Virus record (IMG/VR): IMGVR_UViG_3300015360_000043
Span: 1 to 64,000 of that record
Reading direction: 5' to 3' (one strand)
DNA from: a virus
Length of the DNA: 64,000 nt
The position numbers and the translations under genes are program-made. The notes under the pieces were generated by a model. That model ran no database searches. It saw nothing but the letters and a program-made list of their open reading frames with translations, and was not told the DNA's origin. How positions within the stretch are numbered: position 1 is the first letter of the stretch; each line of letters starts with the position of its first letter. Positions 50,440-58,122 of the stretch are shown here, in pieces.

Positions 50440-51156
50440 TTACTGCGGCGGCCCCTGGGCGGTAATCTTTGGGGGCTCCACCCCGCAGTCAATCAATACC
50501 GAGCTTTCCGCTGGCTGCCGAACAAATGCAAACGTCCACCAGATGCAGCGCGAGGTTGTGTTGTAGTTCTCCGGCCCGATGCGCCCGGGGCGAAGCTGGT
50601 TGGTGCCGAGGCCTGCCCTGTAAAGCGGATCAGGCGGCGAGCGGTGCGCACGGTTCGAGACCTGATCCCAGTTTTGCACCTGCTCGACGCGGGCGAGCGT
50701 TGGTTGGTCCGCCGCGACGCCAGACGCCACGGGTCCCGCCAACTGTAGCTCTACTGCCACGACGAGATCGCCCGCCCAGGACGTTTTCGGCAGCGCCCCC
50801 TCGCCGTTATGGTCGTAGTCGCCCCCCGCGACCATCAGCATCCCGTTACGCATGATGAGGGCCTCGGCGCTTACAACATAGTGCCCCCAGGCGTTGGCCT
50901 GGAGCACCCGAGCTGTAAGCCGCTGGGGGGCCGCAGGCGGCACCGGTGCAGCGTCGAGCACCCAGCCGGCGGGCGTCTGGCGCAGGCCCAGCCCGGCCCC
51001 CACCTTGACGCGAAACGCATCCCCATTAAGGGCTACTGCATAAAACCGTATCTCTGACGGCGGGGAGCTCAGGGCGCTCGACTCCCGCAGCATCGACGGC
51101 GGTATGGTGGTTTGCGCGTACATCGCGGTGGCGAAAAGGAAAATCAGATATCGCAT
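50440..51156 (-). CDS. Exported protein of unknown function, 238 aa
   Basis: Start at 51156 after AGGATCTACCC. A clear signal peptide (MRYLIFLFATAMYAQ, cleavage likely after YA) leads into a beta-rich mature protein with ALNGDAFRVKVGAGLGLRQTPAGW and a C-terminal NTTSRCIWWTFAFVRQPA with one Cys pair. Signal peptides ending in A-Q are common in Acidobacteria and some other Gram-negatives, a weak host hint. Export of a 238-residue phage protein suggests superinfection exclusion or surface modification, or an orphan fibre-like protein. Confidence 0.65.
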   Translation of the reverse strand: MRYLIFLFATAMYAQTTIPPSMLRESSALSSPPSEIRFYAVALNGDAFRVKVGAGLGLRQTPAGWVLDAAPVPPAAPQRLTARVLQANAWGHYVVSAEALIMRNGMLMVAGGDYDHNGEGALPKTSWAGDLVVAVELQLAGPVASGVAADQPTLARVEQVQNWDQVSNRAHRSPPDPLYRAGLGTNQLRPGRIGPENYNTTSRCIWWTFAFVRQPAESSVLIDCGVEPPKITAQGPPQ

Positions 51157-51404
51157 AGGGTAGATCCTGGAAAAGTGTGTTGAGGTGGGAAGTTCTGAGG
51201 GGACTGACTGCGTTGCAGCCAAAGCTCCTCCATTTTGGTTAAGGGCGTCGGGGCCGGCTGCATTTTCGCCCGGGCAATAGTCGCCCGACGCTGCGCAAGG
51301 GAGCACTCTTTAATCTCCCGCACGATCCGCCTCCACCATGCCAACCTCTCGGTCGCGGTCAGCCCGGGAGGTATGGCGTGGCGGTAATCACCAGGGTGTG
51401 CCAT
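51144..51404 (-). CDS. Hypothetical basic protein, 86 aa
   Basis: Start at 51404 after AGGAGCC. Arg/Lys-rich helix (LAWWRRIVREIKECSLAQRR) in a small protein with a Pro/Gln C-terminus. Overlaps the next gene by 13 bases. Confidence 0.6.
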   Translation of the reverse strand: MAHPGDYRHAIPPGLTATERLAWWRRIVREIKECSLAQRRATIARAKMQPAPTPLTKMEELWLQRSQSPQNFPPQHTFPGSTLCDI

Positions 51405-51666
51405 TAGAGGCTCCTGGTATTGTGGGAACGAAAGGGTCGTCGAACGGGGCCTGCAAGGGTCGCCCGAGCACGGCTTCCAGGGTGGCTTGCATTTCGGCCA
51501 AGCGGTCAAGAATTCGGGTGATTTCGAGCCGGGCGGCAGTCAGTTGGCCCTCACATTCCATTTCCGGGGCTGTGTCGTGCAGCCAGGGGGGCAGGTGGAG
51601 GGGGGAGGTTGAGGGGCCCGTCAAGGGCCCCGCTCCTTGCGGTTTGGGTAGTTTAATAGGTGGCAT
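51388..51666 (-). CDS. Hypothetical protein, 92 aa
   Basis: Not recognised. Pro-rich N-terminus (residues 1-32), then a helical segment (GQLTAARLEITRILDRLAEM) and a short tail. The start at 51666 overlaps the upstream gene's end; the frame itself is open from 51699. Confidence 0.55.
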   Translation of the reverse strand: MPPIKLPKPQGAGPLTGPSTSPLHLPPWLHDTAPEMECEGQLTAARLEITRILDRLAEMQATLEAVLGRPLQAPFDDPFVPTIPGASNGTPW

Positions 51667-51943
51667 GAGGGGGTCTGTTGTAGGCCGCCATAGCGGCACG
51701 GTCGAGGATGTCTTCGTAGTCCGCTCGTTCCGTTTCTTGCTCCGCTGTCCGGCCTTGCCAGATTGTCAGGTTGGCGAGCAGGGTAGGCCGGGCGTGGGGC
51801 AGCTCCCCGCAGTAGGCCCCGAACGTCCATTCGGGCCACGACCTGAGGTGGCCGTTGTTGATGTCGTCTTGGACCGCCGCGGCTTCCTGCTCGCCCCAGG
51901 CGGTGCCACGCTCAGTGGCTTCTGTTATTTGCTCCGTTGTCAT
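51653..51943 (-). CDS. Small protein with WPEWTFGAYCGELP motif, 96 aa (paralogue of the 63706 gene)
   Basis: Shares with the gene at 63706 the core W-P-W---GAYCG--P, an N-terminal helix ending in an Ala/Glu-rich segment, and a C-terminal helix with an Ala-Glu/Ala-Ala pair. GGAG sits upstream of the ATG behind a GGGGGC/GCCCCC hairpin (51971-51989). Not recognised outside this genome. Confidence 0.65.
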   Translation of the reverse strand: MTTEQITEATERGTAWGEQEAAAVQDDINNGHLRSWPEWTFGAYCGELPHARPTLLANLTIWQGRTAEQETERADYEDILDRAAMAAYNRPPHATY

Positions 51944-51970
51944 GTGAATTTTCTCCAGTGGGGTACCAAA

Positions 51971-51989
51971 GGGGGCTCGTTAGGCCCCC
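51971..51989 (-). promoter_or_regulatory. Leader hairpin of the 51943 gene
   Basis: GGGGGC (51971-51976) pairs with GCCCCC (51984-51989); the ribosome site GGAG follows on the - strand. GTTTAAAC lies just behind at 52001-52008. Confidence 0.55.
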
Positions 51990-52015
51990 GAAAGTTGAGT
52001 GTTTAAACGCTACGA

Positions 52016-52261
52016 CTAGCCGATCACCGAGACCGGGAAGACGAGCGGCATGGGTGCCGCCAGGGTGGTAGGCTGCGGATCCGTCTTGCGGGCCGCCCGC
52101 TTCCGGGTCTTCCGCATGGAGGTCGAGCGGGCGTCGGAGTTGGCAAGGCCGCTGGTCAGGATCTCCGAGACCTCGGAGTAGCCCATGGAGCCTTTCAGCA
52201 CCGTGTAGATGGCCTTGCGAAGAATTCGCAGTTGCTTGGGGTGATTGTTTGTGTCAGACAT
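52016..52261 (-). CDS. Small basic protein, 81 aa
   Basis: Not recognised. Starts with an acidic/Asn-rich segment, then a helical Lys/Arg-rich stretch (STSMRKTRKRAARKTDPQPT), which could bind nucleic acid, and a hydrophobic end. AAGGAAATC precedes the ATG behind a GGCCCCT/AGGGGCC hairpin (52281-52301). A GTTTAAAC lies downstream (52001). Confidence 0.65.
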   Translation of the reverse strand: MSDTNNHPKQLRILRKAIYTVLKGSMGYSEVSEILTSGLANSDARSTSMRKTRKRAARKTDPQPTTLAAPMPLVFPVSVIG

Positions 52262-52280
52262 GATTTCCTTTAAGGGTTGA

Positions 52281-52301
52281 GGCCCCTCTACTGAAGGGGC
52301 C
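52281..52301 (-). promoter_or_regulatory. Leader hairpin of the 52261 gene
   Basis: Perfect 7-bp stem GGCCCCT (52281-52287) and AGGGGCC (52295-52301) with a seven-base loop; the ribosome site follows after 11 bases on the - strand. Confidence 0.6.
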
Positions 52302-52342
52302 GGAAGGCGGTTTTGGGTACCTCAGGAAGAGGGCCCGGGGGG

Positions 52343-52741
<399 letters not shown>

Positions 52742-52763
52742 AATGTGCTCTGGTTTCGTTATT

Positions 52764-52793
52764 ATTTTACCGCCCGGGCCGGTAATGTGTCAA
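52764..52793 (-). promoter_or_regulatory. Strong sigma70-type promoter driving the 52741 operon
   Basis: On the - strand a perfect TTGACA (52788-52793) and TAAAAT (52764-52769) are 18 bp apart. The spacer contains a near-palindrome around CCCGGG (GGCCCGGGC-type), a possible operator. Downstream lie about 20 coupled genes to 45.8 kb. Confidence 0.75.
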
Positions 52794-52810
52794 CTCGATT
52801 GGTAGGATAC

Positions 52811-53068
52811 CTAGGTAAGCGCCGCGTAGGGCCGGCGGCCTACATGCCATTGGTGACAAAAGTCACATGTGTACGCGGTGAACTCATACCCTGGGGCCAG
52901 GGGTTTTCCAGATGTCGGGGCTTCCATGATTGATTTCACGACCGCCTCCTTCGCCCGGCGTTCAGTAGGGAAGGCGGTTTTTCGTAGGCAGGTTGCGATT
53001 AGCCGGTTCCGGGCCGCCCCCTCAGGGAGAGCTAACGGATCAATCCGGCGGCTTAGGGTGCGCGGCAT
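52811..53068 (-). CDS. Small Cys/His-containing protein, 85 aa
   Basis: The C-terminal YTCDFCHQWHVGRR is a motif (C-x2-C-x2-x-H) seen in small phage proteins that probably bind zinc. The N-terminal part is basic (RTLSRRIDPL). It ends just before the promoter region. Not assigned further. Confidence 0.7.
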   Translation of the reverse strand: MPRTLSRRIDPLALPEGAARNRLIATCLRKTAFPTERRAKEAVVKSIMEAPTSGKPLAPGYEFTAYTCDFCHQWHVGRRPYAALT

Positions 53069-53080
53069 GGGGTGCTCGGG

Positions 53081-53635
53081 CTAGCCGCCCGCTCCGTTAG
53101 CTATGATCGCCGAGGAATAGGTGAGCCCGAGGGCCTTTTCTCGCCGGTGGAGCGCTGCTTCGATAGCCCGTAGCGTGACTTCGTTGTTCGTTGCCCGGAT
53201 GCTCGACTGGGAATCTATGCTAGCCCTTAGGTTTTCTAGCTTGGTCGTCAGGTCAAGTATCTGGGCCTCGTAGGCGTTGGAAATCGCGGTACAAGTCATT
53301 TCGCCGGTGTTGCTCAACATTCCCACGCCCGCCCGGTGGTAGAGCGTTTTCATGTCGGCGTCAACCAAATTCGTCAGCAGGATCTTCCAGCCGTAGATAA
53401 TGTTGTAGTTTACCCACTCGCGGACCAGGATGATATTTCTACTCCACTCCGCCGAGTCAGTGACCCGGGTGACCCGGTGGGTCACGATACGGACCTTGAA
53501 GCCCAGGGTAAGCTGTTTTTCAATTTGTTCAATGGTTTTTTTGATCGGTTTGCCGAGGATGGTAGTATTGTCCGCCGGTATGGTGGCGACTACCCCGTCG
53601 AATTCATAGCCTATCCAGGCGTTAGGGTTTGTCAT
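53081..53635 (-). CDS. HAD-like protein with altered catalytic residues, 184 aa
   Basis: WIGYEFDGVVAT at residues 7-18 sits where HAD enzymes have DxDG(V/T), followed by a LGFKVRIVTHRV segment (motif II Thr) and WKILLTNLVDADMKTLYHRAGVGMLSNTG, which parallels the DDRA-v--NTG end of phage HAD-like proteins. The nucleophilic Asp is Glu here and the last Asp pair is missing (YHRAG), so it is probably an inactive HAD fold. The C-terminal 60 residues are a coiled coil. ATGA overlap with the upstream gene. Confidence 0.65.
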   Translation of the reverse strand: MTNPNAWIGYEFDGVVATIPADNTTILGKPIKKTIEQIEKQLTLGFKVRIVTHRVTRVTDSAEWSRNIILVREWVNYNIIYGWKILLTNLVDADMKTLYHRAGVGMLSNTGEMTCTAISNAYEAQILDLTTKLENLRASIDSQSSIRATNNEVTLRAIEAALHRREKALGLTYSSAIIANGAGG

Positions 53636-53967
53636 TTGAGTAACGTTTTCTCCATTTGTGTGTATTTTTCCAATATCGGGTGCCCGTATGGCACCGCCAA
53701 AGCTAGCTCTCGGGCGAGTGCTACCCAGTCCTTCATGAAATACCCCGGAAGGGCCTCAGGGGGAGTCCATTCCGGGTCCATGTTTCGTTGTTCAACCAGC
53801 GCGGTGAAGTAGCTGCGGACGTCTTTCTCCTCGTGGCTGATAAACACTTCCTTGCCGCCCTTGTTGGCCTCGCATACTCCCCAGAAGCGCTTTGACCTGG
53901 AGTCGAAGGAGCTGAAGATCATGTACGCCGGGGCGTCCGGGCGGTCGATCGCGCATTTGACGCTCAT
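53632..53967 (-). CDS. Hypothetical protein, 111 aa
   Basis: Start at 53967 after GGGAGTTCTAGG, directly behind the kinase-phosphatase stop. Mixed alpha/beta with FISHEEKDVRSYFTALVEQR and VPYGHPILEKYTQM. Not recognised. Coupled with the HAD-like gene. Confidence 0.65.
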   Translation of the reverse strand: MSVKCAIDRPDAPAYMIFSSFDSRSKRFWGVCEANKGGKEVFISHEEKDVRSYFTALVEQRNMDPEWTPPEALPGYFMKDWVALARELALAVPYGHPILEKYTQMEKTLLK

Positions 53968-53968
53968 C

Positions 53969-54952
53969 CTAGAACTCCCGCCCGAAGCCCAACTGGTAGA
54001 GGGGCAGTCCGAGCTGCTGCCACATGCGGCAGACTTGAGGCCGGTCGTCGAAGACATACGCGACGTGGTACTGGGGGGCGATGAGGCTGAGGAAGAAATC
54101 CTTCTTGACCAGCCAGTCCGCCCGGGTGTCCGCCGGCGCTCTGCCGAGGAGGGAGAACGTCGAGGTCCGGTCATCCACGCTGCCGAAGTGCCTGCTGTAG
54201 AACTTTTCGTGCAGCTTTTGCAGGGTCGCGGCTTCGGTGGCCTTTGACAAGGTTCGGCCCGTGAGGAAGATGATTTTGCCGATACTGCTGTCCAGCCGCA
54301 GGGCGGCCATGATGTCGAGCAGGCCGTAATTCCAGGTGTCTGTCAGGCAGGCGTCGCCGGGGTCATACATGTTGCGCTTGCCGTCGCTGTAGAGCAAGGT
54401 GCCGTCGAGGTCGCAGATGATCGCCCGAGGGCGGGGCAGCCGCAGCGGCCCAGTCAGGTGGGTAAGGTTGGGGTGCGGCGTAAGGAATACCCGGTAGTCC
54501 TGGTAGAGCGCCTGGAAGTTATCCATGGCGTCTTCTGGTACCGGGGTCTCTCGCTCGGAGTTGACAAGCCGGGCTTGCTCGATCGAGTTGCCCAGCCGGC
54601 CCCTTTCGGAGTTGGCCGCGTGGACGTCGATAAACCGCAGGGCCGCGCCGGCTTGCTTGGCCAGCTCGGACCAGCTAGCGTGTGATCTGGCGGTCAGGTT
54701 GGTGTCGTCTACCACGACCGTGATGCCGAGGGAGAGCCAGAGGCGGGCGAGCTTTCTCTCGGACTCGATGATAAGTGACTCGGGGGGCCGGACAGCGCCC
54801 GTCATGGCCCGGAGGTCGTCCCGGTTGATCCGCAGCGCCGGGGCGTTGATTTCGAGTATTTGTTTGGCGATGGTCGATTTGCCGCCGCCGGGGATACCTT
54901 GCAGGACGTAGAGCAAGGGCGGTACAAGAGAGTTGATTGAGGTGTTTTGCAT
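53969..54952 (-). CDS. pnk: T4-type polynucleotide 5'-kinase/3'-phosphatase, 327 aa
   Basis: The N-terminal kinase has the P-loop GIPGGGKST (residues 19-27), RINRDDLR and VVVDDTNL, as in T4 Pnk. The C-terminal HAD phosphatase has ICDLDGTLLYSDGKRN, IIFLTGRT and the ending YVFDDRPQVCRMWQQLGL, which matches the C-terminus of T4 Pnk closely. The enzyme turns 2',3'-cyclic phosphate or 3'-phosphate and 5'-OH ends into ligatable ends. Start taken at 54952 (ATGCAAAAC); a longer frame to 54985 overlaps the upstream gene. Partner ligase at 35629. Confidence 0.9.
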   Translation of the reverse strand: MQNTSINSLVPPLLYVLQGIPGGGKSTIAKQILEINAPALRINRDDLRAMTGAVRPPESLIIESERKLARLWLSLGITVVVDDTNLTARSHASWSELAKQAGAALRFIDVHAANSERGRLGNSIEQARLVNSERETPVPEDAMDNFQALYQDYRVFLTPHPNLTHLTGPLRLPRPRAIICDLDGTLLYSDGKRNMYDPGDACLTDTWNYGLLDIMAALRLDSSIGKIIFLTGRTLSKATEAATLQKLHEKFYSRHFGSVDDRTSTFSLLGRAPADTRADWLVKKDFFLSLIAPQYHVAYVFDDRPQVCRMWQQLGLPLYQLGFGREF

Positions 54953-54956
54953 GGGG

Positions 54957-55136
54957 TTAGAGAGGCAAGAGGTGGATGAAATCATAGATGTAAACCAGCA
55001 GGTAGCAGCCGAACCAGAAGATGGAGCCTCTCCACTCCCGCCCGGTGCTAAGGTCTTCCCAGGCGCAGATGAGAGAGGAGGTGATAATGCTGGTTATCAG
55101 GGTGAGGCAGAGGAGCAGGACCACGCGCTCAAGCAT
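54957..55136 (-). CDS. Small membrane protein, 59 aa
   Basis: Two hydrophobic helices: residues 4-23 (RVVLLLCLTLITSIITSSLI) and about 37-55 (SIFWFGCYLLVYIYDFIHLL), separated by a short charged loop with a Trp. Topology fits a holin or small membrane effector. Start at 55136 just after the preceding stop. Confidence 0.6.
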   Translation of the reverse strand: MLERVVLLLCLTLITSIITSSLICAWEDLSTGREWRGSIFWFGCYLLVYIYDFIHLLPL

Positions 55137-55140
55137 TTGG

Positions 55141-55386
55141 CTACTCGACCCGCCAGATATTCCAGCTCGTCTCCAGGAGCCCGTCGGCGTCAACGGTTTT
55201 GACTGTCCGGCTGGCCGTCTTCATGTTTAGCCGTTTTGCGGCAATGCAAAAGTTGCTGACCTGGGTCTTTTTATGCACGGTGACATAATCCGTGCCTACG
55301 GCCATTTTGTTTAGCGTGTCTCGGAACTCGCCCGAGCGCAAAGCGCGGGGAGGAAGGGGGGAGTTTTTGGTGATTTCAAACGGCAT
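55141..55386 (-). CDS. Hypothetical protein, 81 aa
   Basis: Not recognised. Basic, with a repeated-strand character (TDYVTVHKKTQVSNFCIAAK). AAAGGAACC precedes the ATG. It stands between the SprT-like gene and the small membrane protein. Confidence 0.6.
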   Translation of the reverse strand: MPFEITKNSPLPPRALRSGEFRDTLNKMAVGTDYVTVHKKTQVSNFCIAAKRLNMKTASRTVKTVDADGLLETSWNIWRVE

Positions 55387-55418
55387 GGGGTTCCTTTAGG
55401 TTGGGTGTTGGGCCTGGG

Positions 55419-56021
55419 TCAGGCGGGTTCCGGCGGATCCTCGTCTTCAAGGTCGGGGGCCGGGAATTCACGTCCGCAGAAGCACGTCGGTAGCCCGAGG
55501 GCGATTGTTTTGCGGGACGCTCGTAGCAGATAATCATCCTCGTGGCGGTCATTTGCCGCGCAGATGAGTTTTATCATCCGGGTGGTTTGCTTTTTCTCTA
55601 CCAGCAGGGGGATGAGCTCGACATGGGGGTAATCGCCGATCGCGGCTACCATCTGAGACAGCATGTCGTGGGTTGCTTCGGTGATCTCAGTCGAGGTCGC
55701 TTTGCCGGTGAGGCCGATTTTGGCCATGCCCCGTTTAAACGGTGCCTTGTGGCCGGCTCCCGAAGGCAGCGCCGCGTGCAGCAGCTCGTGCATGAGAACG
55801 CCGCCGACTTGGACAGGTTCCACCATCTTAGGTGATATATAGATCTGAGATACTTGATCCGGGGCCGCCTCGCGCACCCAGCATTGACCCAGGGTCTTCC
55901 AGGGCGTCTTGCTCGCGAACCCAACGCTGACCCGGAGAGTCTCCGGCAGCTCATGTTCGCAGGCTTTAAAGTGGGGTCGGAGGCGGTCGGTGAGGGTCGT
56001 GAGCCATTGTTCTCTGTTCAT
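55419..56021 (-). CDS. SprT-like zinc metalloprotease, 200 aa
   Basis: VLMHELLHAALPSGAGHKAP carries HExxH at residues 78-82 and a third His at 91, the SprT/WLM-type arrangement. CFCGREF near the C-terminus may form part of a second zinc site. Eukaryotic Spartan of this family cleaves DNA-protein crosslinks; phage members are common and uncharacterised. Contains GTTTAAAC (55733-55740). Confidence 0.8.
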   Translation of the reverse strand: MNREQWLTTLTDRLRPHFKACEHELPETLRVSVGFASKTPWKTLGQCWVREAAPDQVSQIYISPKMVEPVQVGGVLMHELLHAALPSGAGHKAPFKRGMAKIGLTGKATSTEITEATHDMLSQMVAAIGDYPHVELIPLLVEKKQTTRMIKLICAANDRHEDDYLLRASRKTIALGLPTCFCGREFPAPDLEDEDPPEPA

Positions 56022-56026
56022 AGGGG

Positions 56027-56251
56027 TTACCGGGGGATTTTGTCGATCTGGGACCAGAGCGCCGCGGAGCTTAGAAAGCCGATGGCCAGGAGGAAAAAGC
56101 CAATGCCCGCCCAGATTATCGCGTCGATCTCGTACTTACGCTCTTTCCAGCTAAGGACAAAGGCGGCGGTGGGAAGCATGAGGAAGCAGAGGCCGAACAT
56201 GAAGACGCCTATTTTGAGGCCGGCGATAACGCCGGGGGCCTCGGGGGTCAT
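56027..56251 (-). CDS. Small two-helix membrane protein, 74 aa
   Basis: Hydrophobic segments at residues 9-33 (IAGLKIGVFMFGLCFLMLPT and onward) and 44-64 (AIIWAGIGFFLLAIGFLSSA). Start overlaps the preceding small membrane gene by four bases. Holin candidate by topology only. Confidence 0.65.
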   Translation of the reverse strand: MTPEAPGVIAGLKIGVFMFGLCFLMLPTAAFVLSWKERKYEIDAIIWAGIGFFLLAIGFLSSAALWSQIDKIPR

Positions 56252-56421
56252 ACTGGCCCCTGGAAGATGGTCCAGACGGCGTAGACCGCCAGGGCTCCGA
56301 GCACCGCAAAGTAGCAGAGCTCTTTAAAGCTCGGCGGCTCCGGCGGCTGACAGCTCGGGTACTCACAGTCTTCCCCGTAATCGTCATCCCAGAGGGGGGT
56401 TTTATTTATGTCCTGTGCCAT
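56248..56421 (-). CDS. Small single-helix membrane protein, 57 aa
   Basis: Start at 56421 after GGATAACG. N-terminal 30 residues are acidic and Pro-rich with two Cys (EDCEYPSCQPPEPPS), followed by one transmembrane helix (CYFAVLGALAVYAVWTIF). Coupled to the next membrane protein. Confidence 0.6.
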   Translation of the reverse strand: MAQDINKTPLWDDDYGEDCEYPSCQPPEPPSFKELCYFAVLGALAVYAVWTIFQGPV

Positions 56422-56539
56422 CGTTATCCTTGTTTTCCGGTAGGGGGTCTGGGTGAGGGGGCGGGGCAATGTAGGACTCCTTGGGAGGGGGGATGATAAA
56501 CTCTTTCAGAAAGCCGAGGTCTTCGGCGTCGGGTCGCAT
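56402..56539 (-). CDS. Small Pro-rich peptide, 45 aa
   Basis: Opens at ATG 56539, two bases after the preceding stop (TAGCCATG), and ends inside the next gene. Acidic start, then EFIIPPPKESYIAPPPHPDP. Re-initiation could express it. Short, so uncertain. Confidence 0.4.
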   Translation of the reverse strand: MRPDAEDLGFLKEFIIPPPKESYIAPPPHPDPLPENKDNDGTGHK

Positions 56540-56541
56540 GG

Positions 56542-56877
56542 CTACTCGGCCCCTGGGTGCGGCAGGCTGCGGCCTTTTGCCTTGAGGTCGGTGTAGGCAA
56601 TCGAGGGGGAAGTCCAGGCGGCGGTGGACGTCCGGCATAGCATACGGTTGACCCACTCGGAGAGCGATTCGGCCCAGCGTTGGTCCGTCGCCGTTCGCCA
56701 CTCGTTGAACTCCTGGGTTTCGATAAGTGTCCCCGCCCGGCCACCCAGGGGCCAGAGGATTTGGATGCCCGTAGGCAGGTTGACCGTCGCGAGCACGGCG
56801 GGGGACAGAACGGTTTGGCCGCTCTTCCAGCCGGGGTGGATTAGTCGTTTTGGTTCAGTGTGTTCCAGATACAGCAT
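56542..56877 (-). CDS. Hypothetical protein, 111 aa
   Basis: GAGGAAATTAT directly precedes the ATG. Strand-rich N-terminal half (LYLEHTEPKRLIHPGWKSGQ) and a helical Trp-containing middle (FNEWRTATDQRWAESLSEWV). Not recognised. Confidence 0.65.
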   Translation of the reverse strand: MLYLEHTEPKRLIHPGWKSGQTVLSPAVLATVNLPTGIQILWPLGGRAGTLIETQEFNEWRTATDQRWAESLSEWVNRMLCRTSTAAWTSPSIAYTDLKAKGRSLPHPGAE

Positions 56878-57106
56878 ATAATTTCCTCGTGCGGGCGGCC
56901 CGCGGGTTAGAAGGGGAGTAGGGGATTAGGGACGTGGATTCCTCGGGGTCGCCGAGGGCGGCGGTTGCGCCGGCAGAAGTCCCAATAGGGCACATGCTCG
57001 GGGTGTTTAGGAGGGCTTGTTGGGCCCTCCAGGGTTGGTGGTGCCGGGTTTGCCAGATGTTCTCCCACCGGAGCTCATCGGCGATTTCCTCTGCGCGACT
57101 TCGCAT
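56855..57106 (-). CDS. Hypothetical protein, 83 aa
   Basis: Helical N-terminus (SRAEEIADELRWENIWQTRH), then a low-complexity Ser/Pro/Thr stretch. Overlaps the next gene by 23 bases, and no clear ribosome site is seen, so this call is weaker than its neighbours. Confidence 0.45.
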   Translation of the reverse strand: MRSRAEEIADELRWENIWQTRHHQPWRAQQALLNTPSMCPIGTSAGATAALGDPEESTSLIPYSPSNPRAARTRKLYAVSGTH

Positions 57107-57112
57107 GGAGGT

Positions 57113-57514
57113 CTAGAAGATGGCGAGGCAGCCGTCTCGGTTCTTGTATTCCTTAATGGTCATATCGGTGAACGAGATCTTTCCGAGTCGCGTAGCGCCG
57201 CCGGGGTGTTTGCCAGAGGTGTAGAACGCAGAGTCAGTGGGAATGGTAGTGCTGTCGGTAATGTAGAACCGGTCATGGGGGGCGCGGGTACCTAGCGTAG
57301 CAGGGTTATTGACTCGCACAGCGCCAATCTTATCAGCCAATTTGGCAATGGCCGATTCGCGATGTTCCGCAAAGACGACGGCCACCCGTGAGACGTAGAC
57401 GATGGAGTCTAGCTGGGTCAGAACGCTGTCTTCGGGGCATATAAGGTAGGAGAACAGGTACGCCACGTAGTCGTCGGCATTTGTTTCCTCTTCACGCTCA
57501 ATAGTCTTTCTCAT
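57113..57514 (-). CDS. Hypothetical protein, 133 aa
   Basis: GAGGAAAACAC precedes the ATG. Acidic N-terminus, a strand-helix middle (IVYVSRVAVVFAEHRESAIA) and a Gly/Thr-rich C-terminal part. Not recognised. Confidence 0.65.
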   Translation of the reverse strand: MRKTIEREEETNADDYVAYLFSYLICPEDSVLTQLDSIVYVSRVAVVFAEHRESAIAKLADKIGAVRVNNPATLGTRAPHDRFYITDSTTIPTDSAFYTSGKHPGGATRLGKISFTDMTIKEYKNRDGCLAIF

Positions 57515-57528
57515 GTGTTTTCCTCGGG

Positions 57529-58008
57529 TTAGTTGAATTTTGGTTTAGCCGGGGTAGTTGTGGCTCCGCCGTCTATTTTTTGCTCTTTTCGAATGTTTTC
57601 GATCATGTCCGGCGGCATCGCCGGGATGTTGAGCCGTGGCTCGTTGTTCGCCAACGAGAGCACGCCCTTGGCGCTCGCCCAGAAGTAATACTCGGCGAGC
57701 AGCTTCAGCACCTTGCGGACGTTGGCTTGGCTCACCTCCAAGTCTTGCGTCTTGGGGAAGCCTACTGAGAGCTGGGGCAACGCGAGCGCGTAGTTCTCGC
57801 TGTTCAGCTCCCCGATCGGGATAGTCAGGTCCGCGAGCCCCAATGGCCGCGCCCCGCTTTTTTTTAGCTCATCAGCGACCGCTTTTGCGGAATCGCCCGC
57901 GAGGTTCCGCAGGTTGACCGGAGTCATCCCCGCGTAGCGGAGGCCGGTGTTGACCGCGACGTTGGCGGCGGTGATGCCTATTTTCTTCAGTATGCTTTTG
58001 AATCCCAA
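57529..58008 (-). CDS. Hypothetical protein, 159 aa, TTG start
   Basis: TTG at 58008 lies eight bases behind AGGAG. The protein starts with a basic amphipathic helix (GFKSILKKIGITAANVAVN), then strand-rich LGLADLTIPIGELNSENYAL and a helical end. Upstream (58009-58122) is a perfect hairpin GTAGGTG/CACCTAC (58076-58092). Function unknown. Confidence 0.65.
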   Translation of the reverse strand: MGFKSILKKIGITAANVAVNTGLRYAGMTPVNLRNLAGDSAKAVADELKKSGARPLGLADLTIPIGELNSENYALALPQLSVGFPKTQDLEVSQANVRKVLKLLAEYYFWASAKGVLSLANNEPRLNIPAMPPDMIENIRKEQKIDGGATTTPAKPKFN

Positions 58009-58122
58009 TTTGGTTCTCCTATGTCAGTGTTCATTGCCTCCAATGTGGCGGCGGGGTCATCCTATCGCCTAGCCAGTAGGTGTACCACCTACAGCGAAAG
58101 TATCTAAGGATCGACGTGAGGG

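Noticed and set aside
57987-58034. 15-codon frame with GGAGG upstream, overlapping the start of the 58008 gene
   Set aside because: The ribosome site is only two bases from its ATG; spacing is too short and it is probably the leader of the TTG-started gene.
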